Positions 16,865 through 26,357 of a DNA stretch of 41,338 bases are shown piece by piece. The translations under genes and the position numbers were made by a program. The DNA comes from Planctomycetota bacterium (GTDB lineage: Bacteria > Planctomycetota > UBA8108 > UBA1146): positions 1 through 41,338 of the forward strand of contig DUAN01000026.1 of NCBI GenBank assembly GCA_012960845.1. The letters run 5' to 3'. The notes under the pieces were generated by a model. The model made no database searches. It was not told where the DNA came from and worked only from the letters and a program-made list of their open reading frames with translations. How positions within the stretch are numbered: position 1 is the first letter of the stretch; every line of letters starts with the position of its first letter.

Positions 16865-18292
16865 ATGAGACCCCGAGCAGTGACTTTGATCACACTGATC
16901 CTGTTTCTTTGGTTCCTGATAGTGCCTGGTGAGACCGCGGCTTCGGAAGCCTTTCCCCTGGGAATTCTCGGTGGACGAGGTCAGGTGGATCCTGGCAGCC
17001 CCCTGATCTCGGTACTTTCCATCGACCCGGGCTCTCCGGCGTCCCTGGCGGGGCTGAAGACTGGCGATCAGTTGCGGGGAATCGATGGTATCCCTTTCAC
17101 CGACCACTCCAGCAGCATCGATGTCGGAGGCCTGGGGCCACAAAGGTCGCTCGGCGAGGCGCTCGATGAGTGCGCCGCGCGAAAATCGGAGCAGCAACGC
17201 AAGATCACCCTCGATCTGCTCCGAGATGGCGATGAACTGACACTGGAGTTGGTCCTTCCCCCTCGCCCCGGTCTCGAGCAAGCCGCTGGCAGGACGCTGC
17301 TGGTCGAGAGTTGCTGCCAGCAACTGGTAAAAACCCAGCGTCCCGGCGGCCAATGGGACTCTCCCGTCGGGCTGACCGGAGACCGGGTGCTGAGTGCCTG
17401 GGCGGTGGTAGCCCTCCTCTCCGCCGACCCGCACAAGTACCGCGACTCGATCGAGCGTGGAGTCGGCTGGCTGCGCGGCCCCGACAGCAATTGCTGGATC
17501 CACGATGATTCACTGCAGAAGGGGCCCGACAACCTCGGAAACTGGGCCATCACTTCTACGGTGGTGGCACTCACTGAACACTGGCTCGCCACCCAGGACC
17601 TCCTCGACCCTCCCGTCATCGAGCGTTGCTGCAAGGCTCTTAGCGCCAGGATGAGCGACCAAGGCCTGTTTGGTCACGACGTCGTGCCGGGCTACAACAA
17701 CAAGGGATTCAATGTCATCAACACCCTCTCCCATCTGGCATGGGCGATCGGAGCCGAGGCCGGGGTCACCCTCGATGAAGACTCGTGGTCGAAAAGCCTC
17801 GAACAGATCCGTCGATCGATCGATCCCAACGGCGGCATTCGCTACTGGACGATGAAGGGGACAGGAACTGGCGATGCGTCTCTGCGCACATCTTCGATGG
17901 CACTGGCACTCTCCATCAGCGGCAGAGAACCGCAGCTGGCACAGCAGCTGGGCGAATATCTCGCGGCCCATCCCAGCAGGATGAGGGAGGCTCATGCGGT
18001 CGGTTCACTCGGGATGATGCTCGCACCATCTGCGCTGTGGAGACTGAACCGAGCGGGATACTCGAAGTTCCTCGAGGAGTGGCGCTGGTATCTTTCCCTG
18101 ATGCATCGCCCCGACCGATCGGTCCACTACATCGGTGGCAAGGGAAACAACGGCGGTGATGGCTATCTCGGCAAGCATCGGATCGGCTGCATCATCGCCA
18201 TCTTGATCCTCACACCTCCGGCGGAAAAGCTCGGACTTCATTCCGATGAAAGGAAGCAAAAGTCCAAATTGAAGCCAGTAGGCGATCGATGA
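16865..18292 (+). CDS. Secreted PDZ domain + DUF6288/terpene-cyclase-like alpha-toroid protein
   Basis: Start at ATG 16865 preceded by GAAGGAGGAAA; signal peptide; PDZ 'VLSIDPGSPASLAGLKTGDQLRGIDGIPF'; repeated helical motifs 'GVGWLRGPDSNCWI', 'YWTMKGTGTGDASLRTSSMALALSI'. The ORF-track start 16712 is antisense to the divergent gene. Confidence 0.75.
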   Translation: MRPRAVTLITLILFLWFLIVPGETAASEAFPLGILGGRGQVDPGSPLISVLSIDPGSPASLAGLKTGDQLRGIDGIPFTDHSSSIDVGGLGPQRSLGEALDECAARKSEQQRKITLDLLRDGDELTLELVLPPRPGLEQAAGRTLLVESCCQQLVKTQRPGGQWDSPVGLTGDRVLSAWAVVALLSADPHKYRDSIERGVGWLRGPDSNCWIHDDSLQKGPDNLGNWAITSTVVALTEHWLATQDLLDPPVIERCCKALSARMSDQGLFGHDVVPGYNNKGFNVINTLSHLAWAIGAEAGVTLDEDSWSKSLEQIRRSIDPNGGIRYWTMKGTGTGDASLRTSSMALALSISGREPQLAQQLGEYLAAHPSRMREAHAVGSLGMMLAPSALWRLNRAGYSKFLEEWRWYLSLMHRPDRSVHYIGGKGNNGGDGYLGKHRIGCIIAILILTPPAEKLGLHSDERKQKSKLKPVGDR

Positions 18293-18439
18293 GCCACATG
18301 CGACACTCACTTACTGATGGGGGCCAGGGCCGCTGTCCTCTATAATAGATCGATGGAAGGGGCCTGAAATGGTTCAGGCTTGGAGTCTTCACCCACCGGG
18401 TCGACGATTCCCACGGTCATTCGCTCTGGAGGTTCCCAG

Positions 18440-19210
18440 ATGAGATTCTTCTTTCTTGTCAGCATCTACCTCTTGCTCACTCCAGCAGTCTCCGCTCAGG
18501 TACCACTTCCTCCGATACCTCCTGGATCGGATGTCTTGCTCGAGCTCGGTACCATCCAGTATGACGCTGCCACCGGAGACGGATCGGTACAGATGATGAT
18601 GACCAGTACCGTACCCATCGCCGGCTTCCAGTTCGATCTGACCTTCGATTCGCCAGCAGTTCTACTCACCTCGGCCTACGATGGACTGGCCTATACCTTC
18701 GGCTATACCGTCGGAGTGGGACCGACCAGCGGTACTGTTCTGGGCTACAGCTTGACGCTGGTGGAGATCCCACCGGCCATTCTCCCCGAAGTGCTGATCA
18801 TCGTCGGCTTTCAGTGCAATGCCTGCCCTGCAGGTGCTCCACAGATCTGTATCGAAAACCCGGTCTTCGCAGACATCGCAGCCAATGCCATCCCTTCCGA
18901 TGTGGGTCCTTGTTCCAACGGCGTGGCCGACAACGAATTCCTGCGTGGAGATTGCAATACCGATGGCAGCGCCAACGTTGCCGATGCGATCTTCTTGCTG
19001 GCGAGTCTATTCTCGGGTGGGCCCGATAGCGGCTGTATCGATGGGTGCGATAGCAACGACGACAACTCCATGAATATCGCCGACGCGATCTACTTTCTCA
19101 GTTTTCTGTTCAATGGTGGAACCGCGCCAACAGCACCAGGAGCCGAACTCTGCGGCACCGACCCCACCGATGATACTCTCGGCTGTCTGGTGCCGGGCCC
19201 ATGTCCTTGA
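18440..19210 (+). CDS. Secreted protein with cohesin-like N-terminal domain and C-terminal dockerin-like repeats
   Basis: ATG 18440 preceded by CTGGAGGTTCCCAG; signal peptide MRFFFLVSIYLLLTPAVSAQ; two Ca-binding dockerin-type repeats 'RGDCNTDGSANVADAIFLLASLFSGG' and 'DSNDDNSMNIADAIYFLSFLFNGG'. Confidence 0.82.
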   Translation: MRFFFLVSIYLLLTPAVSAQVPLPPIPPGSDVLLELGTIQYDAATGDGSVQMMMTSTVPIAGFQFDLTFDSPAVLLTSAYDGLAYTFGYTVGVGPTSGTVLGYSLTLVEIPPAILPEVLIIVGFQCNACPAGAPQICIENPVFADIAANAIPSDVGPCSNGVADNEFLRGDCNTDGSANVADAIFLLASLFSGGPDSGCIDGCDSNDDNSMNIADAIYFLSFLFNGGTAPTAPGAELCGTDPTDDTLGCLVPGPCP

Positions 19211-19260
19211 AACTCCGATACTGACTCCACCACACTCATCCAGAGGCCTGTTCCGGCGAT

Positions 19261-20145
19261 TCACTCCGGCTTCGGATGCGCCTTGTAGGCTTCTTCCATA
19301 CCCTCGGCCCAGTGAAACTCTGGCAACTGATCCCAATCAATCCCCCTGAGGTGAGATTCCTCGGACCGAGCCGATGGATGGATGTACTTCCAATGCCCAT
19401 CCCCGAACACCTCCCGGCACAGTTCAGAGACGGGAGGATCATATTGCTTCAGTTCGATGCGGGTATCGACATGGTTGTGCTGGTTGTCATTTTCCCTGTT
19501 GGTATCGAACCAGCATTGAACCGCCTCTGCCCAGTACTCCATCCGATTGGTCGAGGCGTAGGCACCCTTCCACAATCCCGCATCGATGGCGGATCTATAC
19601 GCATCCTCCAGTCGAGAATCAAAGGTGGGATCCACCGTCGAGAGACCCATCTCGTGAATCGCATGGGCAAACTCGTGAATCAGGATGTTCTCGGTCGAGT
19701 ACGGGTCGCCCTTCATCGCCAGCAAGTTCTCCTCGCCACAGGAAACTGACGGTCGAGATCTGGTGGCTCCAAGCCCCCGTGCCCTGCGGTCCCAGTATTC
19801 TGGAGGACGAAGATCCGAGTGCTCCGGAACATCGGTGGTCCACTCGTCATGAGCCATCACGGTAAACCGGGTCTTGTTGGCGGCCATCGCCGAGAGAAGT
19901 TCAGGCCTGTGCCCTACCATCTTCAAGATCAAGTAACGCGCCTCCGCCAGTGAAGCTGGTTGCACCCTGGCACTGGCCAACACCGGGAATCCTTGCACAT
20001 CCGAGTACTGCTGATAGAAGCGGTCCAGTTCCAGCTCCGATCGCAACTCCTCGGTGACCGGACCCACCACCTCGGCAACCGAATCGGTCACAGTGAGATG
20101 CTGACACCCCGGAAGGGCCAGTGAGAAAAGAACCACCCACCTCAT
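19261..20145 (-). CDS. Putative zinc metallopeptidase lipoprotein (HExxH gluzincin-like)
   Basis: Lipobox-like 'SLALPGC'; zincin motif 'HEFAHAIHE' with downstream 'NRMEYWAEAVQCWFD' as potential third ligand; 4-bp overlap with the rmuC stop. Confidence 0.78.
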   Translation of the reverse strand: MRWVVLFSLALPGCQHLTVTDSVAEVVGPVTEELRSELELDRFYQQYSDVQGFPVLASARVQPASLAEARYLILKMVGHRPELLSAMAANKTRFTVMAHDEWTTDVPEHSDLRPPEYWDRRARGLGATRSRPSVSCGEENLLAMKGDPYSTENILIHEFAHAIHEMGLSTVDPTFDSRLEDAYRSAIDAGLWKGAYASTNRMEYWAEAVQCWFDTNRENDNQHNHVDTRIELKQYDPPVSELCREVFGDGHWKYIHPSARSEESHLRGIDWDQLPEFHWAEGMEEAYKAHPKPE

Positions 20146-21638
20146 CGAGTCTCCTCCTCCTCGGCGATCTGATTTTCATCCGCAGAATCCGCTCGCTCCT
20201 CGGCGATCTGCGGATCTGGAATGTAGTCGAGCGCCGCTGTTGCGGCAGTACGCACATCGGTCTCGACCCGAGGTAACTCCTTCAGGCCATCCTTGACCGA
20301 TAGTTTCTCGATGATCCTCGCCTTCGGCAACACCCGTCCCTCGAACGAGGCCACTGCACTGTTGTATCCATTGACTGCCGTATTCAGGTTCTTGCCGACC
20401 TTCGCCAGATGACCATGGAAGACATTCAGTCGGTCATGCAGTTCTGAAGTCTCATCCCAGATTTCTTGCGCATTGGCGGCCAGCTTTTCCTGTTGCCAGT
20501 ACAGCCCGACCGTCTTCAGCAGGGCAATCAAGGTCACCGGTGTCGCAATGAGAATCTTCTTCTCGATGGCCTCTTGCTGTAAATTCGGTTCGACGGAAAA
20601 GGCTGCAGCGGCAACGCTTTCGATGGCGATGAACATCACGGTGTAATCGACTTTTCCGCCAACCAGGCGTGGATAATCTCGGTCGGAGAGTTCCTTCATC
20701 GTCCTGCGAACCGTCTTGCCCAGTGCTTCCAGGTGCATCTGGCATTCGACGGGATCGGTCGCTTCCTGCGCTTTATCAAAATCAGCCCAGGGCACCTTCG
20801 CATCGATGGGAATCCTGCCATCCCCTGGCAAATGAACCACCATGTCGGGGCGGCGTTCCCCTGCATTCTGCTGCTGTTCCTCAAAATCACAGTGTTCAGT
20901 CATGCCTGCGACCTCGACGATGTTCTTCAGGGCCATCTCTCCCCACTTGCCGCGAGACTGGCTCGAACCCTTCAATGCCGCAGAGAGTGACTGGCTCGCC
21001 ACTTCTACCGCCTTGGTCTGGACCGAGAGATCGACCACCTGCTGATTCAGCGATCCGAACGCCTTGATCCGGGCGTCCTCGATCTCCCGATGCATCTTCT
21101 GGTACTTTTCCAGTTTCTCTTGAACTCCCTTGAACTGGACCTCGATCGCTTCGTGTCGCTTGGTCAACTCCGAGGAATGTTTCTGCTCCGACTGACCCAG
21201 ACGCTCCTCTGCGTGCTTGAGAAATTGCTCGCGGTTTTCCTTCATCTGAGTGGCCGAGAACGCCTGGATGCTATCTTTGAGAACCTCTCGATCTTCCTTC
21301 AACTGCTTCAATTGATCGACCGCAGCACTTCGCTCCGACTGGGCAGCGACGAGCGACTCTCGTGCATCACTGGCGACCTTGGTCACCTCATCGAAACGGA
21401 TCTTTAGTTGTCCAAGGTCCTTCTGCGTCGTCTCGAGCAGAGCCTCGGAGCGAATCGAAGAATCGCTGACCTGCTGCGCCTGGCCGCGCACCTCCACCGT
21501 CTCCGCTCTGGATTGGTCGAGTTGTGACTGGAGACTCTTGGCTTCTTCGGAGACTGCCGATCCCCGGCCACGAAAAATCAGCGCGGCTGCGATCAGCCCC
21601 ACGACCATGGCGACTACCGCTATTATTGCATTTTCCAT
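20142..21638 (-). CDS. rmuC: DNA recombination protein RmuC
   Basis: N-terminal TM 'AIIAVVAMVVGLIAAALIF', long coiled coil, then 'SSQSRGKWGEMALKNIVEVAGMTEHCDFEEQ', 'RRPDMVVHLPGDGRIPIDAKVPW', 'VMFIAIESVAAAAF'. ATG 21638 preceded by GGAAGTGGG. Confidence 0.92.
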   Translation of the reverse strand: MENAIIAVVAMVVGLIAAALIFRGRGSAVSEEAKSLQSQLDQSRAETVEVRGQAQQVSDSSIRSEALLETTQKDLGQLKIRFDEVTKVASDARESLVAAQSERSAAVDQLKQLKEDREVLKDSIQAFSATQMKENREQFLKHAEERLGQSEQKHSSELTKRHEAIEVQFKGVQEKLEKYQKMHREIEDARIKAFGSLNQQVVDLSVQTKAVEVASQSLSAALKGSSQSRGKWGEMALKNIVEVAGMTEHCDFEEQQQNAGERRPDMVVHLPGDGRIPIDAKVPWADFDKAQEATDPVECQMHLEALGKTVRRTMKELSDRDYPRLVGGKVDYTVMFIAIESVAAAAFSVEPNLQQEAIEKKILIATPVTLIALLKTVGLYWQQEKLAANAQEIWDETSELHDRLNVFHGHLAKVGKNLNTAVNGYNSAVASFEGRVLPKARIIEKLSVKDGLKELPRVETDVRTAATAALDYIPDPQIAEERADSADENQIAEEEETR

Positions 21639-21747
21639 CGAACCCACTTCCAGACATCTAGATGATAGTGAAGTCCTGAGCATATCCCCGGATGCCAGGG
21701 AGAGCCATCGCTGGCCCTCCGCGAATGCACTGCGGTCAGAGTTTGTG

Positions 21748-23601
21748 CTATTGGTCGGATGTACTGCCGTGGGAGCGGATCACTTCGAGGAACCCCGCCC
21801 CCCACTTCTCCAGTTTCTTCTGCCCGACCCCGGAGATGGAGGAGATCTGCCCGGTCGTTTGCGGTCTCAGCTGTGACATCTCGACCAGCGTTGAATCATG
21901 AAAGATGGTGTAGGGGGGAACCTCCAGTTGGCGGGAAATTTCGAGGCGATGCTGTCGGAGTTGCTCGAACAGGCTCGACTGGACCGCATCGAGACCCTCC
22001 AGCTTCTTCTTCCTCTTTCGCGACTTACTCGCCTTGCGAGTGATGGTGTCTTTTCTAAACTCAAATTGCTGCTCCCCGCGCAACAACTCTCGACTGGCTC
22101 CTGTAGCGGAAATGCCGCCATGCCCCTCCAGGTCGATCTGGATCATCCCCTTCGAGGCCAGTTGGCGAAAGATGGAATGCCATCCAGGACCTTCCAGTTC
22201 CGCACCAATGCCATAAACACTGAGGCGATCGTGACCAAATCGGGTCACCTTCTGGTTCGCTACCCCACGAAGCACATCGATGACATGCCCCTTACCAAAT
22301 CGCTGCCCCGTCTTGACCACCGCAGAGAGCGCCTTCTGAGCCAGCACCGTTCCGTCCATCACCTCTGGTGATTTCTCGCAGTTATCGCACTGGTTTCCAT
22401 CGGCGGTGCAGTCGATTTCGCTTTCGCCGAAGAAGCGCAGCAGGATCCCCCGACGACAGCTCGATGACTCACAGTAGGCGAGCATCGCATCGATCTGATG
22501 ATGACTGATGCGACGCTGGGTCGGATCGAGATCCGATTCCGCCAGTCTTCGCTGAGCCAGCACCACATCACTCCAGCCATAACAGAGCCACGCCTCCGCA
22601 GGTAATCCATCCCTGCCGGCTCGACCCGATTCCTGGCTGTAGTGCTGGGGGCTCGCCGGCATGTCGAGGTGCGCCACGAAACGAACATTGGGCTTGTCGA
22701 TCCCCATGCCAAAGGCGACCGTCGCCACCACCACGATCCCTTCCTCTCGCAGGAACAGTTGCTGGTTGAGAGATCTTTGTTGAGCAGCCATGCCGGCGTG
22801 ATAGGGAACCGCCCGAACGCCCTCCCCTCGAAGCCACTCTGCCGTATCATCGACCTTCTTGCGGCTCGAACAGTAGACGATCCCCGCCTCTCCCCCATGA
22901 CGTTCACGAATCATCGCTAATAACTGGCGACGGGGTTGGTCCTTCGCCACCACTCTGTAGCGGATATTGGGGCGATCAAAGGAGGAGATGAAAAGGTCGT
23001 CATCGGTGAACCCGAGTCCTTGGATGATGTCTTTCCTGGTCGGCGAATCAGCGGTGGCGGTGAGTGCGATGATGGGAACATCGGGGAATCGTTTGCGAAT
23101 GATTCCAAGACGCTGGTACTCCGGTCTGAAATCATGCCCCCACTGACTGATGCAATGCGCCTCATCGATGGCAAACAAGCAGGGGTTGAAATTGTAGAGT
23201 TCGTCGAGAAATCCATCGAGAAGAAGTCGTTCAGGTGCGACGTAGAGTAGTTTGAGCTCTCCACTACGGAGACGATCCCAGACCTCTTTTCGCTGCTGCG
23301 TCGCCATCGAAGAGTTCAAGGCGGCGGCCGCCACGCCCGCTTGCTTCAAAGCCTCGACCTGATCCTGCATCAGCGCGATCAACGGGGAAATCACCACCGT
23401 GATCCCTTGGCCCAGCAGTGCCGGGATCTGATAGCAGAGAGACTTTCCGCCCCCGGTCGGCATCAGGACCAGGGCATCTCTTCCCGCCAGAATCCGCTCG
23501 ATGATCAGTTCCTGATCGACCCGGAATTGTTCGAATCCGAAGACATCTTGAAGCACCTTCAACGCACTGGATTGAACTGGATTTCCCCCACTAGTCGACA
23601 A
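21748..23601 (-). CDS. recQ: ATP-dependent DNA helicase RecQ
   Basis: '[43 protein letters not shown]', '[22 protein letters not shown]', '[18 protein letters not shown]', RQC zinc-binding '[12 protein letters not shown]...CDNC', HRDC. TTG start with GAGGAGCAATA upstream. Confidence 0.95.
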   Translation of the reverse strand: MSTSGGNPVQSSALKVLQDVFGFEQFRVDQELIIERILAGRDALVLMPTGGGKSLCYQIPALLGQGITVVISPLIALMQDQVEALKQAGVAAAALNSSMATQQRKEVWDRLRSGELKLLYVAPERLLLDGFLDELYNFNPCLFAIDEAHCISQWGHDFRPEYQRLGIIRKRFPDVPIIALTATADSPTRKDIIQGLGFTDDDLFISSFDRPNIRYRVVAKDQPRRQLLAMIRERHGGEAGIVYCSSRKKVDDTAEWLRGEGVRAVPYHAGMAAQQRSLNQQLFLREEGIVVVATVAFGMGIDKPNVRFVAHLDMPASPQHYSQESGRAGRDGLPAEAWLCYGWSDVVLAQRRLAESDLDPTQRRISHHQIDAMLAYCESSSCRRGILLRFFGESEIDCTADGNQCDNCEKSPEVMDGTVLAQKALSAVVKTGQRFGKGHVIDVLRGVANQKVTRFGHDRLSVYGIGAELEGPGWHSIFRQLASKGMIQIDLEGHGGISATGASRELLRGEQQFEFRKDTITRKASKSRKRKKKLEGLDAVQSSLFEQLRQHRLEISRQLEVPPYTIFHDSTLVEMSQLRPQTTGQISSISGVGQKKLEKWGAGFLEVIRSHGSTSDQ

Positions 23602-23809
23602 TATTGCTCCTCTTCCTCGGGTCTCCTGACGAGATCCAGAGCCTCGTGGATATCCGACCCCCCCGTCGTCATCAAGGGTGGAGCCTGCGGATCACCGGAG
23701 AACCAGCAAAACGGGCCACGAATCCGGACGATCCACTCGAGCACGTCAGTAGTGGATATGAATTGTCGGTTTGAATCGCTGGAAAGGATGGACGCTGGTC
23801 AGCGATTTC

Positions 23810-24322
23810 CTAGCAGGGCGGCACCAGGCCACCTGGCAAGAAGGGGGGGCGACAGGGGAGCGGTGCGCGGACCCAGCCGTAACGGGTCTCACCACCCCCT
23901 TGGCAATCCAGGGTCATCAACGCCTCAGGATTCCATTCCCAGATGGCGGTCTGCCCCCAGCGATCTCCCACTTCGAGGGCTTCCTTGCGCGACAAGCCGA
24001 CCAGCGCAAATCCCTCTTCGCGCCAGCCGCCATCACTGGCAAATCCAGTGCCTTCCCACAGGGGAAGGTTTCTCGCATCGACCCAGTCTGCCAGGTCTTC
24101 ACTGAAACGCAGGTTCTCCTGCTCCGAATGCGGTTCGCAGCGTGGATTCCATGCCGTGATGATGTGGATCGGATCCGTCACGGGGAACTCACCCTGAACG
24201 ATTCCCTCGCTGATGGGCATCACTGCCCAGGACTGATGACGATCGGTGACGATTCTCAACCAGGTTCGACTCCATGATTCCCGGACAGCTCGTAATTCTC
24301 TGGAACCGAGATGTTGAGTCAT
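23810..24322 (-). CDS. DUF3293-like domain-containing protein
   Basis: ~170 aa: 'IITAWNPRCEPHSEQENLRFSEDLADWVDARNLPLWEGTGFASDGGWREEGFALVGLSRKEALEVGDRWGQTAIWEWN'; ATG 24322 with AGGAGAAACC upstream, abutting the stop of the preceding gene. Confidence 0.72.
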   Translation of the reverse strand: MTQHLGSRELRAVRESWSRTWLRIVTDRHQSWAVMPISEGIVQGEFPVTDPIHIITAWNPRCEPHSEQENLRFSEDLADWVDARNLPLWEGTGFASDGGWREEGFALVGLSRKEALEVGDRWGQTAIWEWNPEALMTLDCQGGGETRYGWVRAPLPCRPPFLPGGLVPPC

Positions 24323-24330
24323 GGTTTCTC

Positions 24331-26139
24331 CTATAAACAACTCTCCTGGGTCGAATCACAGGAGAGAGGATCGTCTGTTGTGTCCGAGCCACAATCAAAT
24401 GGGTCCGGTGGTGCACTCCCCGACTGAAACAGATAGTCGAGCAGGGTGATCACATCCGAAACATCGTTCGCGCCGTCGTCATTACAATCAACCGAATCGA
24501 GACAATCAGGTGCGATGCCTCCCCCGAACAAATAGGAGAGGGCCCTCACCGCATCTGCAACGTTCCTGTCTCCATCCTCATTGACATCACCGCGTCTAAA
24601 GTTCGCTTGCGGTGTACCGACAACATAAGAACGCTCGGAGGTGGTCATCGAGTTCCCGGTGAAATCGGTCGCACGAATTCGGTAGGTCACGGTTGTGGAA
24701 AACCCCGGATCGGGAATGAGTCCTCGATATAAATCGTGTCCCATCCACGACATCTGAACCGGCGCAAATTGAGCTCCCATGGACCACTCGATGATGACCG
24801 ACTGGAAAAAGGACCCACGGTCCGATGTCATGTCATCTCGCACCATCGCACGAACCCGGATCGGGCCCGCTCCCACCAGGACATCTCCCACCTCTTCCCA
24901 GGTCGGAATGGTCGGAGGCTGGGTGTCGGTTGCTGGGCCTTGATTGAGATAGAGACGATTTCTGAAGGAACCGCTCTCCCCCTGGGCGGTGACCATGTCC
25001 AGATCCCCATCGGCATCCAGATCTCCCACCTCCACATCGAGAGAGCTATCTCCCACCGAAGAGATGACCCCGCTCACCAGGGTCAGGAAGCCGTTACCGT
25101 TGTTTCGGAGCATTCTTTCTGGCCCCCCGATGGCACAGATCACCACGTCCAGGTCTCCATCGTCGTCGTAGTCGAGGAACTTGCTATCGTTATCGTCGAT
25201 GTTGGGATTCGAGGAGTTGGGGAGCACCGTGCTGGTGACATTGGTGAAGGAACCACTGCCATCGTTCTGGAATACTGCCTCACGCGATCCGATCCCCGAG
25301 TTCGCCCCGATCACATCGAGATCTCCATCTCCATCGAGGTCTCCCAGGTCATAGGAATAGGTATTCGAATCCGCGGGCAAGTTGCCGGATGTGGCATCGA
25401 TGAAGACGCCTCCCTGATTGATGTACAGCTTGGAGTTATTGTCTCGATGGCCCTCGATCATGTCGAGGTCGAGGTCTCCATCCAGGTCACCAAAGATCGA
25501 GTCCATCGGTGCCGACACATTTTGCTGAGGGAGCCTCTGTGTGGTTTCATTGGAGAAAAATCCATTACCATCGTTGATCCACAGCTGGGCCTGACCCGAC
25601 CCGAATCGAGTGGATCCTCCGCGGGTAAACCACAGGTCCAGATCTCCATCGTCGTCGATGTCTCCGAAGGAGCAGTGAGAACTGGACATGTTGAACTGGG
25701 GAATCCGTGCAGCGGACTCATCGGTGAAGAATCCCATACCGTTATTGATCAGTAGTTTCTGCGGCGTCAGGAAATCGTTGGCCACCGCCATGTCCAGGTC
25801 CCCATCCCCATCGACATCACCGAACTCCACATCACGGCCATACCCGGTCAGGATCCCGAGTCTGTTGACCGATTCGTCGGTAAAGTTGGCATTCCCATCG
25901 TTGATGTAGAGCCGGACTTGCTGAGCTTGACCTGGGGATGAAAATCCAGATCCATTGGCAAAGCTGAGATCGAGATCACCGTCGCCATCCACATCTGCGA
26001 TCGCCACCTGGCTCGAGTACTCGTTGAATACCGGAAGTCGTCCGCTGCTCGATTCCAGAAACTGCTGGGCATCGAGGTACGATCCCCCGGCGATCGAAGA
26101 CAGAAGTAACAGTTGTAGGGCCAGGAACGGGCTTTTCAT
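24331..26139 (-). CDS. Secreted FG-GAP/VCBS repeat protein with C-terminal dockerin-like repeats
   Basis: ATG 26139 preceded by GGGCAGGAGGATTACAGAC; signal peptide MKSPFLALQLLLLSSIAGG; about seven 'D(V/L)DGDGDLD' loops; C-terminal 'RRGDVNEDGDRNVADAVRALSYLFGGG ... DCNDDGANDVSDVITLLDYLFQSG'. Confidence 0.88.
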   Translation of the reverse strand: MKSPFLALQLLLLSSIAGGSYLDAQQFLESSSGRLPVFNEYSSQVAIADVDGDGDLDLSFANGSGFSSPGQAQQVRLYINDGNANFTDESVNRLGILTGYGRDVEFGDVDGDGDLDMAVANDFLTPQKLLINNGMGFFTDESAARIPQFNMSSSHCSFGDIDDDGDLDLWFTRGGSTRFGSGQAQLWINDGNGFFSNETTQRLPQQNVSAPMDSIFGDLDGDLDLDMIEGHRDNNSKLYINQGGVFIDATSGNLPADSNTYSYDLGDLDGDGDLDVIGANSGIGSREAVFQNDGSGSFTNVTSTVLPNSSNPNIDDNDSKFLDYDDDGDLDVVICAIGGPERMLRNNGNGFLTLVSGVISSVGDSSLDVEVGDLDADGDLDMVTAQGESGSFRNRLYLNQGPATDTQPPTIPTWEEVGDVLVGAGPIRVRAMVRDDMTSDRGSFFQSVIIEWSMGAQFAPVQMSWMGHDLYRGLIPDPGFSTTVTYRIRATDFTGNSMTTSERSYVVGTPQANFRRGDVNEDGDRNVADAVRALSYLFGGGIAPDCLDSVDCNDDGANDVSDVITLLDYLFQSGSAPPDPFDCGSDTTDDPLSCDSTQESCL

Positions 26140-26357
26140 GTCTGTAATCCTCCTGCCCATAGAAATTCCGTAAATCCCACAACTACATGGAATCAGTGGC
26201 ACGGGAACCTTTGATGGACCCATCCATCATACCGTCTACATTCTTCGAGGTGAACGGACCCTCTCGATTCTGGTTTCCTTTCCAGCACAGGCCTGAAGCG
26301 TTACCCTCTGATCTCGCTGATTCTCCCCACTCGAGACCATCTTTGTTGGAGGACTGA

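Noticed and set aside
24736-25755. Long + strand ORF (339 aa) antisense to the FG-GAP/dockerin gene
   Set aside because: It is the mirror of the repeated GAT/GAC-rich VCBS codons; the sequence is rich in I/H/S with no domain pattern, whereas the minus-strand frame has clear signal peptide and Ca-loop repeats.
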